A stretch of DNA of 64,000 nt from NCBI RefSeq assembly GCF_002752675.1, contig NZ_CP024608.1, positions 3,100,001 to 3,164,000 on the forward strand, in the 5' to 3' direction. The notes below the pieces were generated by a model that did not search any database, was not told where the DNA came from, and worked only from the letters and a program-made list of their open reading frames with translations. The DNA comes from Massilia violaceinigra (GTDB lineage Bacteria > Pseudomonadota > Gammaproteobacteria > Burkholderiales > Burkholderiaceae_D). The first letter of the stretch is position 1; the number at the start of each line of letters is the position of its first letter. This document shows positions 30,130 to 39,478 of this stretch, piece by piece. Made by a program: the position numbers and the translations under genes.

Positions 30130-30868
30130 TGCGCTGCCACGCCAGCCCGATCCACTCGTGGGTGGCGTAATACGAGCGGAACATGCCGCTCCAGCCGGGC
30201 ACGAACATCAGCGGCGAGAGCGCGCTGCGCGCATAGAACATGGTCGGCGCCGGCACCACCTCCAGCCCGGCCGCCACAAAGGCGCGCTCGGCGCGCGGCA
30301 TGTGCATGGCGTGCGTGACCAGCAGCACGCGCCGCACGCCGGCCGCCTTGAGGATGGCGGCGCTGCAGGCGGCGTTCTGGGTGGTGTCGGCCGAGCGCTC
30401 CTCGGTCCAGGTGACGGCGGTGCGGAAATCCTCGCGCAGGGCGCGCGCCATGGTGCTGGCCTTGGGTGGAATGCCCTTTTCCGGTTCGCCGTTGCCGCCG
30501 CTCACCAGCAGCGGCAGTCCGGTGGCGTGCTGCAGGCGGGCCGCGTAGCGCAGGCGCACCAGGGCCACCTCGTCGGGGATGTCGGCGCCGTATTCGGGGG
30601 CGGCATGTACATTGCCGGCGGCCAGCACGACGATGGCCTGGGCGCCGCTGGCACGGGCGTCGGCCAGCGGCGCCGTGAGCCCTTCGAGCGGCCGCACCAG
30701 CAGCAGCGAACCGGCGTTGGTCGACAGCACCAGCAGCGTGGCCCATCCCACCCCGCTGACGGCGCGCCCGCAGCGCGGCCAGCGCCGCCGCAGCGCGTAG
30801 CCTGCCAGGATCAGCACGATCAGGCTCATCGGCGGCACGAGCAGCACGCGCACGAGGATATCGATCAT
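30110..30868 (-). CDS. YdcF/ElyC-family (DUF218) membrane protein
   Basis: A 252-residue protein with two N-terminal membrane helices (about 5-24 and 38-56) and a DUF218 domain: AIVVLAAGNVHAAPEYG, LLVSGGNGEPEKG, EERSADTTQNAACSAAILKA and VLLVTHAMHMPRA. Family members include ElyC, linked to peptidoglycan or envelope carbohydrate metabolism. Its 3' end overlaps the slipin gene (convergent). It is 27 bp downstream of the membrane protein gene at 30896 and probably co-transcribed with it. Confidence 0.88.
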   Translation of the reverse strand: MIDILVRVLLVPPMSLIVLILAGYALRRRWPRCGRAVSGVGWATLLVLSTNAGSLLLVRPLEGLTAPLADARASGAQAIVVLAAGNVHAAPEYGADIPDEVALVRLRYAARLQHATGLPLLVSGGNGEPEKGIPPKASTMARALREDFRTAVTWTEERSADTTQNAACSAAILKAAGVRRVLLVTHAMHMPRAERAFVAAGLEVVPAPTMFYARSALSPLMFVPGWSGMFRSYYATHEWIGLAWQRINCTGC

Positions 30869-30895
30869 GCCGGCAGCGCGTTCAAGGAGCAGGGT

Positions 30896-31327
30896 TCACA
30901 GCGAAGCCCAGGCCTGGCGCAGGCCGAGCACGTGGACAATGCCGATCGTCATGCAAATGGCCGAGCTCCAGCCCCAGAAAACCGTGCTGCGGCCGGGCAT
31001 CATGATCATCATCGGCACAACGGCCAGACCGCGCAGCACGTAGACGGCAGTAATGGCGCACAGGATAATGCGCAGCAACGGCAGGCGCGGCAGCACGCCG
31101 GCGCCGGACAGGGCATACGCCGCCCAGACCGTCAGCGCGACGCAAATGCCGAAGGTGACGATGGCCGGATACCACGAGCCTGATTCGGCCATTTGCGCCA
31201 TCTTTTCGCCCGCGCCCAAGGCGCGATACCAGGCGGGACCGCCGACAATGCAGGCAATATGCAGCGCGGCGGCGGCGGCGCTGAGGGCGGCGCCGATCGT
31301 GAGAAAGTGGATGGATGCTTCGGGCAT
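30896..31327 (-). CDS. Four-helix integral membrane protein, unknown function
   Basis: A 143-residue, strongly hydrophobic protein with four predicted membrane spans (about 8-28, 52-74, 81-103, 115-138). A short polar loop (RALGAGEKMAQMAESGSW) follows the first span. Both ends probably face the same side. No family is recognised with confidence. There is no clear ribosome-binding site before ATG 31327, but the hydrophobic pattern is strong coding evidence. Confidence 0.78.
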   Translation of the reverse strand: MPEASIHFLTIGAALSAAAAALHIACIVGGPAWYRALGAGEKMAQMAESGSWYPAIVTFGICVALTVWAAYALSGAGVLPRLPLLRIILCAITAVYVLRGLAVVPMMIMMPGRSTVFWGWSSAICMTIGIVHVLGLRQAWASL

Positions 31328-31447
31328 GGGTGGCAGGCAGGTCAGGTTGTCGCGACAATGCGGCGCGAAGGTTACTGTGTGCGCCAGGAAATTGGCTTTC
31401 AGCGTAAAGTCATTATAAGATTAACAAAATGCATTGTGGAGCAGAAC

Positions 31448-32335
31448 ATGAAATGGGAAGGTAATCGCGAAAGCGACAACGTGGAAGATGTGCGGGGTTC
31501 GGGCGGCGGCGGAGGTGGTGGCGGGTTCGGCTTCGGCGGACGCTCGGTCGGCATCGGCACGATCGTGATCGCGCTGGTGGGCGGCTGGATCTTCGGTATC
31601 AATCCGATGACCATTCTTAATATCATGAGTGGCGGCGGAGGCGCGGTGCCTGTGCAGCAGCAACAGGGCCAGGCGCCGGGCGTGCCGGCCAACGACCGCG
31701 GTTCGAAATTCGTGCGCGTGGTGCTGGCCGATACCGAAGATGTGTGGACGGCTTTGTTCCGCGAACAGGGCGGCACTTACCAGAAGCCGGCATTGCAATT
31801 GTTTTCCGGCCGCACCCAGACAGCTTGCGGCGCCGGACAAAGCGCGACCGGGCCTTTTTATTGTCCGGCCGACCGCAAGGTGTATCTGGACATGAGCTTT
31901 TTCCAGCTGATGGAAGAGCGCTTCAAGGTCGAGGGCGAGTTTGCCCAGGCTTACGTGATTGCCCACGAAATCGGGCACCACGTGCAGCATTCGATGGGCC
32001 TGACCGACAAGGTCGACGAGGCGCGCCAGCGCGGCACGGAAAAACAGGCGAACGCGATGTCGGTGCGCCTGGAATTGCAGGCTGACTGTTTTGCCGGGGT
32101 TTGGGCTTTCCATGCCAACCAGTCGCGTGCGATTCTGGAGCAGGGCGACGTCGATGCCGCGCTGAAAGCGGCAACGGCCATCGGCGACGACGCCTTGCAG
32201 CGCCAGTCGCAGGGCCATGTCGTGCCCGACTCGTTTACCCACGGCAGCTCGGAGCAGCGTGCGCGCTGGTTCAAGCGCGGCCTCGACGAGGGCAAGGTCG
32301 CCTCGTGCGATACCTTCGCCGCGCGCCAGCTGTAA
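31448..32335 (+). CDS. YpfJ-type neutral zinc metallopeptidase
   Basis: A 295-residue membrane-anchored protein of the putative neutral zinc metallopeptidase family (YpfJ, PF04228 from memory). The N-terminus is typical: MKWEGNRESDNVEDVRGSGG, a glycine run, then one membrane helix (about 35-52). The zinc site is HEIGH at 173-177 (IAHEIGHHVQH) with the distal ELQADCFAG (208-216). Two cysteines (C127, C139) may form a disulfide. GGAG lies before ATG 31448. Substrates are unknown. Confidence 0.94.
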   Translation: MKWEGNRESDNVEDVRGSGGGGGGGGFGFGGRSVGIGTIVIALVGGWIFGINPMTILNIMSGGGGAVPVQQQQGQAPGVPANDRGSKFVRVVLADTEDVWTALFREQGGTYQKPALQLFSGRTQTACGAGQSATGPFYCPADRKVYLDMSFFQLMEERFKVEGEFAQAYVIAHEIGHHVQHSMGLTDKVDEARQRGTEKQANAMSVRLELQADCFAGVWAFHANQSRAILEQGDVDAALKAATAIGDDALQRQSQGHVVPDSFTHGSSEQRARWFKRGLDEGKVASCDTFAARQL

Positions 32336-32343
32336 CAGTGTGA

Positions 32344-34683
32344 CTAGTGGCCGGCGAGCGCTTCGGCGCCGGCCATCAGGGACTCGACCGCGCGCTCGAA
32401 CACGGGCGCGTGTTCCATCGTGCGCAAGGTTTCGGACTGCATCGCCGCCAGCAGGGCATCGCGGGTGAAGGTGGACGGCGCCGCCTGGCCCTTGACCGAG
32501 AACAGATACAGGCTGCCGCGCGGGCTGACCGCATTCAGGCGCGCCGGCACGTAGCGCCCATCCACGGCAATCTCGAAGCCGGCGCCCGGCAGCGCCATGC
32601 CCAGCCATTCCTGTTCGTCGGCGGCGCGCGCGGCGCTCTTGCCGCCGTCGGTGTACAGCTCGGCGCGAATGCCGCGCTGCTCCAGCGCCGCTTCGAGCTG
32701 GGCGTGGCCGATGCTGACCGCATCCTGGCCCGCTTCGCACACACCGCCGAAAGCGGCGAAGTGCGCGCGCAGCTGGTCCAGATCCATGGCCTTTGCCGAG
32801 GCCGGCTGGCGGTTGCCCAGCACATCCATGTGGACCATCACCAACTGGTCGAGCGCGGCCTTGGAGACGGTCTCTCCCATGCCGATCGCGGCCAATCCTT
32901 CGCGTACCCGTTTGACCAGGCTGGGCAGCATGCGGACCATCTGGGCACGCTCCTCCATCGTATTTTTTTCCTGCGCGCTCCATACCAGCTCGGCCAGCAT
33001 CGCCTGGCTGGCGGGCGCGTCGCTGCCCGGATGGACCAGGACGCGGCTCCACATATCGGTGACGAAATTGCCGATGCGCGGATCGACATCGAGCGGATCG
33101 AGCAGGGCGCCCAGGGCCGTGGCGGTGTCGCTGTGGCGGGCGCTGCTTGCTTCGACCGCGCCGAGGGCGTCGATGCAGCGCGCCAGGCCCACGTCGCCGC
33201 GCGGCAACAGGGTCGAGACGAACTGGTCGAGCCTGCGCTGGCCGTCGGCAAAGGTCGTCATGTCCGTGTCAAAGCGCTCCAGCACGCCGTCCAGGACCGT
33301 GTCGATTTCGTCTTCCAGCGCCGGGTAGCACGCCATGTCGGGCGTGATGCCGGTGGCGACGGTGCCGATCCGGTCGAGCAGGCGGCGCGCCGGATGCTGG
33401 GCGTCGTGCAGCATCGATGGGTCGAGCATGGCGGCGCGCAAAAACGGCACATGCAGGCGGCCAAGCTGCTGGCGTACGCCTTCGGGCAATTGCTCGTCGT
33501 GCACGATGGATTCGAACAGCAGACTCACCAGGTCGATGGTAACCCGGTCCGGCTCGCTGCTGGCGGCATCGGCCAGCTGGGCGCGCAGGTCGAGCGGAGC
33601 TGGCGCGGGCGCACCCCTGGCAGTGGCGGCCGGCTTTGCCTGTTGCATTTGTTTTAAGCGCGCATCGAGGGCGGTGCCGGGCTGGCCGTCCGCAGCAGGG
33701 GCCGGGGCGTCGGCATGGCGCGGCGGGCGCGCTGCCTTCGGCTGGTTAAAGACATTCCAGACCATTTCCTGCAAATCGGGCGCGTGCGGCTGCGCCGGGG
33801 CGCCGGCCGCCACGTTGCGCTGTTGCTGCATCATGCGTTGTAATTCCGGCAGTATGCGCGACTGCTTGGGCGGTGCCGCCTGCCCCTGCTGCGCCGGCTG
33901 GCTGTCCGCGCGTCCACCCGCCGCCACGCGGCCGATGAGCTGCTCGGCGGCCTTTTGCCAGGCAAGCCGCTCACGCTGGGCGCGCGTGAGCGCGCTCGGC
34001 CGGGCGGTCAGCTTGCTGGAAATCCCGCGCGATTTGAATACTTCTTCTATTGCAACGTAGTATCCTTGCAGGCAATGCTCCATCGCGACCGACAGTGTAT
34101 CGAACAGCGCTTTGGATTGGGCCTCGTCCCTGACCGCTTCGCGCAGGGCTTCGTGCAGCGAACGGGCCAGCAAATACGGGCGGAATGGGTTTTCGCGTTC
34201 GCGCACCTCGCCGTCGCCGTGTAGCTGGGCGATCATCATGTTCAGGCGCCCGAGGCTGGGCTGGTCGGCATCGCGCAGGCGCATCACCAGCCGGTCGATC
34301 TCGATTTGCCGCGTCACGACGTCATCCTCGATGAGGGTCAGGTTGTCCGCACTGATCTCGTCCAGGCTGGCGCGCGTGTCCATGTACATGGTGTGCATGG
34401 CGCGTTCGAGGTAATTGGCAAAGTGGTGTTGCATGCGCGCTAACAGAAAGTTGCCTTGCTCGCGCAAGGCCTGGCGTGCATTCATCATCAGGCGCTCGTC
34501 GGGCCGGGCGGCGCCTTTCAGGGCCTTGTCCAGGATCGCCTCGGCTTCGGCCAGGGTTTTGGTGGCAAGGACGTGAAAACCCGACAGTGCGGGTTGTTTC
34601 GCAAGCTGGAACACTCTTTTTGGTATTTGCATGGCGTTTTTTGTGCTCAAATGGATGAGCTGCTCCGGGTTTCTGAAAGCCAT
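32344..34683 (-). CDS. DUF1631 family protein
   Basis: A 779-residue cytoplasmic protein matching the DUF1631 family of Beta/Gammaproteobacteria. N-terminal landmarks are ALREQGNFLLARMQHHFANY and RQIEIDRLVMRLRDADQPSL; the C-terminal region includes SARAADEQEWLGMALPGAGF and SLYLFSVKGQAAPSTFTRDA. A Pro/Ala/Gln-rich linker occupies about 270-370. No catalytic motif is visible and the role is not established. The gene is convergent with the metallopeptidase, eight bases apart. Confidence 0.9.
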   Translation of the reverse strand: MAFRNPEQLIHLSTKNAMQIPKRVFQLAKQPALSGFHVLATKTLAEAEAILDKALKGAARPDERLMMNARQALREQGNFLLARMQHHFANYLERAMHTMYMDTRASLDEISADNLTLIEDDVVTRQIEIDRLVMRLRDADQPSLGRLNMMIAQLHGDGEVRERENPFRPYLLARSLHEALREAVRDEAQSKALFDTLSVAMEHCLQGYYVAIEEVFKSRGISSKLTARPSALTRAQRERLAWQKAAEQLIGRVAAGGRADSQPAQQGQAAPPKQSRILPELQRMMQQQRNVAAGAPAQPHAPDLQEMVWNVFNQPKAARPPRHADAPAPAADGQPGTALDARLKQMQQAKPAATARGAPAPAPLDLRAQLADAASSEPDRVTIDLVSLLFESIVHDEQLPEGVRQQLGRLHVPFLRAAMLDPSMLHDAQHPARRLLDRIGTVATGITPDMACYPALEDEIDTVLDGVLERFDTDMTTFADGQRRLDQFVSTLLPRGDVGLARCIDALGAVEASSARHSDTATALGALLDPLDVDPRIGNFVTDMWSRVLVHPGSDAPASQAMLAELVWSAQEKNTMEERAQMVRMLPSLVKRVREGLAAIGMGETVSKAALDQLVMVHMDVLGNRQPASAKAMDLDQLRAHFAAFGGVCEAGQDAVSIGHAQLEAALEQRGIRAELYTDGGKSAARAADEQEWLGMALPGAGFEIAVDGRYVPARLNAVSPRGSLYLFSVKGQAAPSTFTRDALLAAMQSETLRTMEHAPVFERAVESLMAGAEALAGH

Positions 34684-34728
34684 GATAGCGCATTAGAGCA
34701 ACAAAGTTGGCCTGAATGCACTGTTCAG

Positions 34729-34756
34729 TTGCATTTATTTAAGGAAGATGTATAAG
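34729..34756 (+). promoter_or_regulatory. Candidate sigma-70 promoter upstream of the 34835 gene
   Basis: TTGCAT (34729-34734), a 16 bp spacer and TATAAG (34751-34756) lie in an AT-rich patch between divergent genes. TACAAT at 34758-34763 is an alternative -10 box. Confidence 0.45.
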
Positions 34757-34834
34757 ATACAATGCCCGTTCGCGACCTTTATCTATGCGTGTTGGCGAAC
34801 CGACCACATGTAAGATCAACCTTAGTATCCCAGA

Positions 34835-35161
34835 ATGAAAATATTCGCTGAACTCGATGATGCGGTACTGAACAGAACTGTTCACGCCAGTAACGACCCT
34901 GTCGCGGTGGCCACAGCCATGGCCGCCCCGCTGCGGCCCGAGTCACGTCCTCTGCGCGTGATCGGGCGCGGCGATACGCTCACGGCGCAAAAAGTTGAAG
35001 TCGGCATTATCTTGCAAGCCATGCTGGGCACGGGAGGCGCTGCGGAGTATCTGGCGGACAACGCCGTGCATATCAGCGTGTCCTTGCGGGTGCTCACCAA
35101 ACCGGCTTTGCGGCGCGGTCAACATGACGAGTTCGGCATTCCCACCGATCTGGAAGGTTAA
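34835..35161 (+). CDS. Hypothetical protein, 108 residues
   Basis: A soluble protein beginning MKIFAELDDAVLNRTVHASN, with no cysteines, signal peptide or membrane span and no recognised domain. The middle (LRVIGRGDTLTAQKVEVGII) and end (AVHISVSLRVLTKPALRRGQ) suggest alternating strands. There is no strong ribosome-binding site. A plausible promoter at 34729-34756 and lack of a competing frame support it, but it may be lineage-restricted. Confidence 0.55.
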   Translation: MKIFAELDDAVLNRTVHASNDPVAVATAMAAPLRPESRPLRVIGRGDTLTAQKVEVGIILQAMLGTGGAAEYLADNAVHISVSLRVLTKPALRRGQHDEFGIPTDLEG

Positions 35162-35216
35162 GAAAGCGTTGTTTTCTGGCGATTGAACCGTTGTGACACT
35201 GGCGAACGCCGCTTCG

Positions 35217-36104
35217 TCACCACGGCAACACGGCAAAGTGCTCCACCAGAAAATCAAGTAGCGCGCGTACCGCTGGCGACAATTGCCGGCGCGATGGATA
35301 AATCGCATAAATCGTCAGCGCTGGCACGCGCCACTGCGGCAGCACGCACGCCAGCTCCCCGCTGGCCACCACCGGGTTCACCAGATAGGTCGGCAACATG
35401 GCGATGCCGCCGCCGGCCAGGGCCGATGCCAGCAGGGCGGTTGCATCATTGGCGCTGAAATAGCTGACCACGCCGACCTGGACCGCTTCCCCATCGCGCG
35501 CGAACGACCAGATGCTGCGTCCCACGTTGGCGTGGCTGAGGCAGCGGTGTTGTTCCAGTTCCTGCGGCGTGGCCGGCGCGCCATGCGCGGCCAGGTAAGC
35601 GGGCGAGGCCACCAGCAGCGAATCGCACTGCGCCAGCGGGCGCGCAATAAGCAAGGGCGACGGTTCGCCGCTGATGCGGATCGCCAGGTCGATCCGTGCT
35701 TCGACCAGATTGAGGGCGCCTTCGTTCAGATTCAGATCGATTTTCAGGCGCGGATGGCGCGCCGTGAAGCGCACCAGCGCCTGCGCCAGTTGCGCATGCC
35801 CGAAGGACAGGCTGCAGGTGACGCGCAACAGGCCGCGCAGCTCACCGCTGCTGGCGGTTTCCTCTTCCATATTCTCACTCAGCGACAGCATTTGCTGGCT
35901 GCGCCGCAAGCATGTTTCGCCGGCATCGGTGAGCGTCACGCGGCGCGTGGTGCGCTGGAGCAGGCGCGTGCCCAGCCACTTTTCCATTTCGGACACATAG
36001 CGCGTCACCATCGCCCGCGACATGTCGAGCTTGTCCGCGCTGGCGCTGAAGCTGCCGCTGCCGGCCACCTCGACGAAGACGCGCATTGCTGTGATTCGAT
36101 CCAT
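35217..36104 (-). CDS. LysR-family transcriptional regulator
   Basis: A 295-residue regulator starting MDRITAMRVFVEVAGSGSFS. The helix-turn-helix is FSASADKLDMSRAMVTRYVS (about 19-38), then RTTRRVTLTDAGE, and an effector domain with LDLAIRISGEPSPLLIARPL. This is the CrgA/DmlR-like branch. It is divergent from the metallo-beta-lactamase-fold gene at 36208 with about 100 bp between starts, so that gene is its likely target. Confidence 0.93.
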   Translation of the reverse strand: MDRITAMRVFVEVAGSGSFSASADKLDMSRAMVTRYVSEMEKWLGTRLLQRTTRRVTLTDAGETCLRRSQQMLSLSENMEEETASSGELRGLLRVTCSLSFGHAQLAQALVRFTARHPRLKIDLNLNEGALNLVEARIDLAIRISGEPSPLLIARPLAQCDSLLVASPAYLAAHGAPATPQELEQHRCLSHANVGRSIWSFARDGEAVQVGVVSYFSANDATALLASALAGGGIAMLPTYLVNPVVASGELACVLPQWRVPALTIYAIYPSRRQLSPAVRALLDFLVEHFAVLPW

Positions 36105-36207
36105 TTGTCCAATCCATGAAACAGTGATGTACAGTTTAACCCGTTTATCCGGACGAAAGAGGTCACTACACTGCAGGCTTCCTTAAAACAACTTTATCGG
36201 AGTCTGT

Positions 36208-37071
36208 ATGTTTCGTACCACCACCATTGGCGCCGTCCTCACGCTGGTGTTTAGCAACGCCCTGGCCGCGCCCGCCCTGCAAACCAAGGTCTACAACGCC
36301 GATGGCGCCAGCTTCAACGTCAATTCGACATTGATTTATGGCGAGACCGAAGCCATGGTGATCGACGCCGGCTTTACGCGCGCCGACGCGCTGCGCATCG
36401 CCGCCAACGTGCTCGACAGCGGCAAGCAGCTCAAGACCATCCTGGTCAGCCAGGCCGATCCGGATTACTACTTCGGCGTCGACACGCTCAAGCAGATTTT
36501 CCCGAAGGCGCAAGTGGTCGCCACGCCGCAAGTGATCGAGAAGATCAAGGAAAAGATGGCGGCCAAGCTGGCCTTCTGGACGCCCAAGATGGGCGCCAAC
36601 GCACCGGCGGCGCCAAGCCTGCCCACGGCGCTGCAGAACATGACCCTGACGGTGGATGGCCAGGCGGTGGAAGTGCGCGGCACGCAAGGCGTGCTGGCGC
36701 ATCGCCCGTATGTGTGGATTGCGTCGACCAGGACGATCACGGGCGCGCTCGGCGTGTTCGGCAACCTGCATTTGTGGATGGCCGACGCACCAACGGCGGC
36801 CCAGCGCAGTGCGTGGAGCGCCCAGCTCGACGAGATGGCCGCGCTCAAGCCGGCCGTTGTCATTCCGGGGCATATGAAGGCGGGCACGCAACTGGACGAG
36901 AGCAGCATCGCCTACACCCGGAACTACCTCAAGAGCTACGAAAAAACGCTGGCAGCGAGCGGTAACAGCGCCGACGTGATTGCACGCATGAAGACGGCGT
37001 ATCCTGACGCGCCGCCGGGCATGGCCCTGGATATCGGCGCCAAGGTCAGCAAGGGCGAGATGACATGGTAA
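36208..37071 (+). CDS. Exported metallo-beta-lactamase-fold protein with degenerate zinc motif
   Basis: A 287-residue precursor with signal peptide (cleavage near ALA-A21). The fold is recognisable from NSTLIYGETEAMVIDAGFTR and TILVSQADPDYYFGVDTLK. At the position of the HxHxDH zinc motif it reads QADPDY (82-87): only the Asp survives. The later VVIPGHMKAG histidine (H222) is present, but the bridging Asp and other His ligands are not evident. It may use another metal or none. GGAG is not present; ATCGGAG lies further upstream of the ATG. Divergent from a LysR gene. Confidence 0.85.
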   Translation: MFRTTTIGAVLTLVFSNALAAPALQTKVYNADGASFNVNSTLIYGETEAMVIDAGFTRADALRIAANVLDSGKQLKTILVSQADPDYYFGVDTLKQIFPKAQVVATPQVIEKIKEKMAAKLAFWTPKMGANAPAAPSLPTALQNMTLTVDGQAVEVRGTQGVLAHRPYVWIASTRTITGALGVFGNLHLWMADAPTAAQRSAWSAQLDEMAALKPAVVIPGHMKAGTQLDESSIAYTRNYLKSYEKTLAASGNSADVIARMKTAYPDAPPGMALDIGAKVSKGEMTW

Positions 37072-37249
37072 GCGCGTAAAAGCCGGTGCGCGGCGCCTTC
37101 CGACATCGTTCGCAGCGATCGTGCGGGTGCTTCGGGTTAACAGCCGGGAAGCTCGATCGCGAGCGGCATACTTTGCCGCTGCCGATGCATGCGGTGGCGG
37201 TTCCGAACGGCAGCCAGTCCCGCCGATGGCAAGTATGCGCCTGCCCGGC

Positions 37250-39478
37250 TCACTCCGGCCCCAGCACCCGGAACACCTCATCGGGCGTCGTCAAGCCGTC
37301 GCGCACCTTGATGAACGCGTCGTCGCGCAAGGTCATGAATCCCTGGGTGATAGCGTACCGCGTGATTTCCGTGATGGCGACCTGGGACGCGATCAGGTGC
37401 CGCATGTGCGTGTCGGGAGCGAGCACTTCATACAGGCCGAGGCGGCCCTTGTAACCGCTGCCGTGGCAAACTTCGCATCCCGCGCCGTAAAAGGCTTGGA
37501 ACGGCTGGGCGGCGAAATTGCCGCCGAGGCGCTGCAGCAAGTCCGGCTCGGCCGGCGCAGCTGCGCGGCAGCGTTCGCACACCTTGCGCACCAGGCGCTG
37601 CGCAATGACCGCTTCAAGCGCCGTGGCGATCACGAACGGCTTCAAACCGAGGTCGAACAGGCGCGAAATGGTGGCGATCGCCGAATTGGTGTGCAGGGTC
37701 GAATACACCTGGTGGCCGGTCAGCGCCGCGTGAAATGCCACCTCGGCTGTTTCAAAATCGCGGATCTCGCCGATCAGCAAGACGTCCGGATCCTGGCGCA
37801 AGATGGCGCGCAGCACCAGGGGGAAGGTCAGGCCGATTTTTTCGCGCACCACCACTTGCCCCGCCGAGTCGAGGTAGTATTCGACCGGGTCCTCGATCGT
37901 GATGTAGTTTTTTTCCGACGTTGCGCTGCTCTGGAGCAGGCTGTAGAGCGTGGTTGTCTTGCCGCTGCCGGTCGGGCCCGTCGCCAGGACGATGCCCTGC
38001 GGCTTGTCGCTGGCGTTGCGCACCTTGGCCAGGTCCATCGGATTGAAACCGATGCCGTCGAGACGCAGCACCGCCGCGTTCCGGTCGAGAATGCGCATGA
38101 CGATTTTTTCGCCGTTGATCGTGGGCAGCGTCGAGATCCGCAGGTCGACCACCCGCTGCGGGGTCTTGACCGCCAGGCGTCCGTCCTGCGGCCGCCTGCG
38201 CTCGGAAATATCCATCTCGCCCATGATCTTGATGCGCGAGACGATCGACTGGTGCATATTGTGCGGAATCTGCATCTTGTCGATCAGCACGCCATCAACC
38301 CGCAAGCGCACCATCACGTTCTTGGTGCGCGGCTGGATGTGGATGTCGGACGCTCCCAGGTTGATCGCCTCGAGCAGGATCGCGTTGACCAGCCGGATCG
38401 CGGGCGGCTCGTCCGTGCCGCGCAACAGCTCTTCGAGCGACTGCCCCAAGCCGTCGTCCTCGATGACGATTTCCACCCCTTCGTACGGGTCGTTCGAGCC
38501 GAACGCCGCTTCGAGGTCGGTCAGGTCGGCGCGCCCGGTGCCGTAGACGGTGGCAATCTTGGCCAGGATGGACGACATCGGTGCGAGCACGGGCGCAATT
38601 TCCAGGCCGGTCACGAAACGCAAGTCGTGCAGCAAGCCTTCGTCCAGCGGGTCGGCCATCGCGACCGTCAGGCGCTTGTCGTCGATGCGCAGGGGAATGA
38701 TCAAGTGGCGCTGGCACAAGGCGGCCGGCACCAGCGCGGCCACCGCCACGTCGATCGCCATTTCGTCGACGCTCACCTGCTGGATCATCAGCTCGGCAGC
38801 CAGCAAGTCGTGCACGACCTTTTCCTGCACCCAGCCGCGCTCGACGATTTCCTTCAACACCGCCTGCTGCTTCTGGGCCTGCTGCTGGATGCGGATCAGC
38901 TCCTGCACTTGCCCCAGATTGAGTTTGCCGTGGCGATGCAGCACGGTGGCCAGCCGGCTGCGGTTGCCTGCCGAAAACTTGGCCATCTGCTCGATTTCCT
39001 GCGACTTGCGCGCGTTTTCCTGGAGCAGGACTTTGTTGCTGCGGTTGAGTTCCTGGCGTTCGAGCGCCAGCGCAACCGTCACGCGCAGGTCGTCATCGTT
39101 CCACGGCTTGAGGATGAACTTGTAGACCGCGCCGGTCTTCACCGCCCCGACCACCGCGTTGACGTCGGCATGGCCGGTGAGCATGATGCGGATCATGTCC
39201 GGTTCGATCTGGCGCGCCTGGCGCAGCAATTCACCGCCGTCCATGCCCGGCATCATGAAATCGCTGATGATCAGGTGGAAGGTGTCGGCCTTGAGCAGCG
39301 CCAGCGCCTCGCGCGGATTGCCGCTGGTAACGATCTCGTAATTTTCCTGGCGAAATACCCGGCGCAAGGCCGACAGCACGTTCGGCTCGTCGTCGACCAG
39401 CAAGATGCGGTAGGCGCGCACCGGCGCCGCACTGCTGTCGCCCTCGGCGGCGCCGGTGAACAAATGCCCGTAGCTCAT
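37250..39478 (-). CDS. Receiver domain fused to GspE/PilB-type assembly ATPase
   Basis: A 742-residue fusion. Residues 20-145 are a CheY-like receiver (acidic pair D29-D30, phospho-acceptor D73 in IISDFMMPGMDG, Lys in FILKPWNDDD). A helical MshEN/GspE-N-like region follows (about 170-330). The hexameric secretion ATPase comes next, with Walker A GPTGSGKTTTLYS, Walker B region LLIGEIRD, His box TLHTNSA and two CxxC pairs (CERC, CEVC) of the zinc subdomain. It would power pilus or secretion-pseudopilus assembly under phosphorylation control. The start overlaps the kinase stop by 4 bp (ATGA). Confidence 0.92.
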   Translation of the reverse strand: MSYGHLFTGAAEGDSSAAPVRAYRILLVDDEPNVLSALRRVFRQENYEIVTSGNPREALALLKADTFHLIISDFMMPGMDGGELLRQARQIEPDMIRIMLTGHADVNAVVGAVKTGAVYKFILKPWNDDDLRVTVALALERQELNRSNKVLLQENARKSQEIEQMAKFSAGNRSRLATVLHRHGKLNLGQVQELIRIQQQAQKQQAVLKEIVERGWVQEKVVHDLLAAELMIQQVSVDEMAIDVAVAALVPAALCQRHLIIPLRIDDKRLTVAMADPLDEGLLHDLRFVTGLEIAPVLAPMSSILAKIATVYGTGRADLTDLEAAFGSNDPYEGVEIVIEDDGLGQSLEELLRGTDEPPAIRLVNAILLEAINLGASDIHIQPRTKNVMVRLRVDGVLIDKMQIPHNMHQSIVSRIKIMGEMDISERRRPQDGRLAVKTPQRVVDLRISTLPTINGEKIVMRILDRNAAVLRLDGIGFNPMDLAKVRNASDKPQGIVLATGPTGSGKTTTLYSLLQSSATSEKNYITIEDPVEYYLDSAGQVVVREKIGLTFPLVLRAILRQDPDVLLIGEIRDFETAEVAFHAALTGHQVYSTLHTNSAIATISRLFDLGLKPFVIATALEAVIAQRLVRKVCERCRAAAPAEPDLLQRLGGNFAAQPFQAFYGAGCEVCHGSGYKGRLGLYEVLAPDTHMRHLIASQVAITEITRYAITQGFMTLRDDAFIKVRDGLTTPDEVFRVLGPE

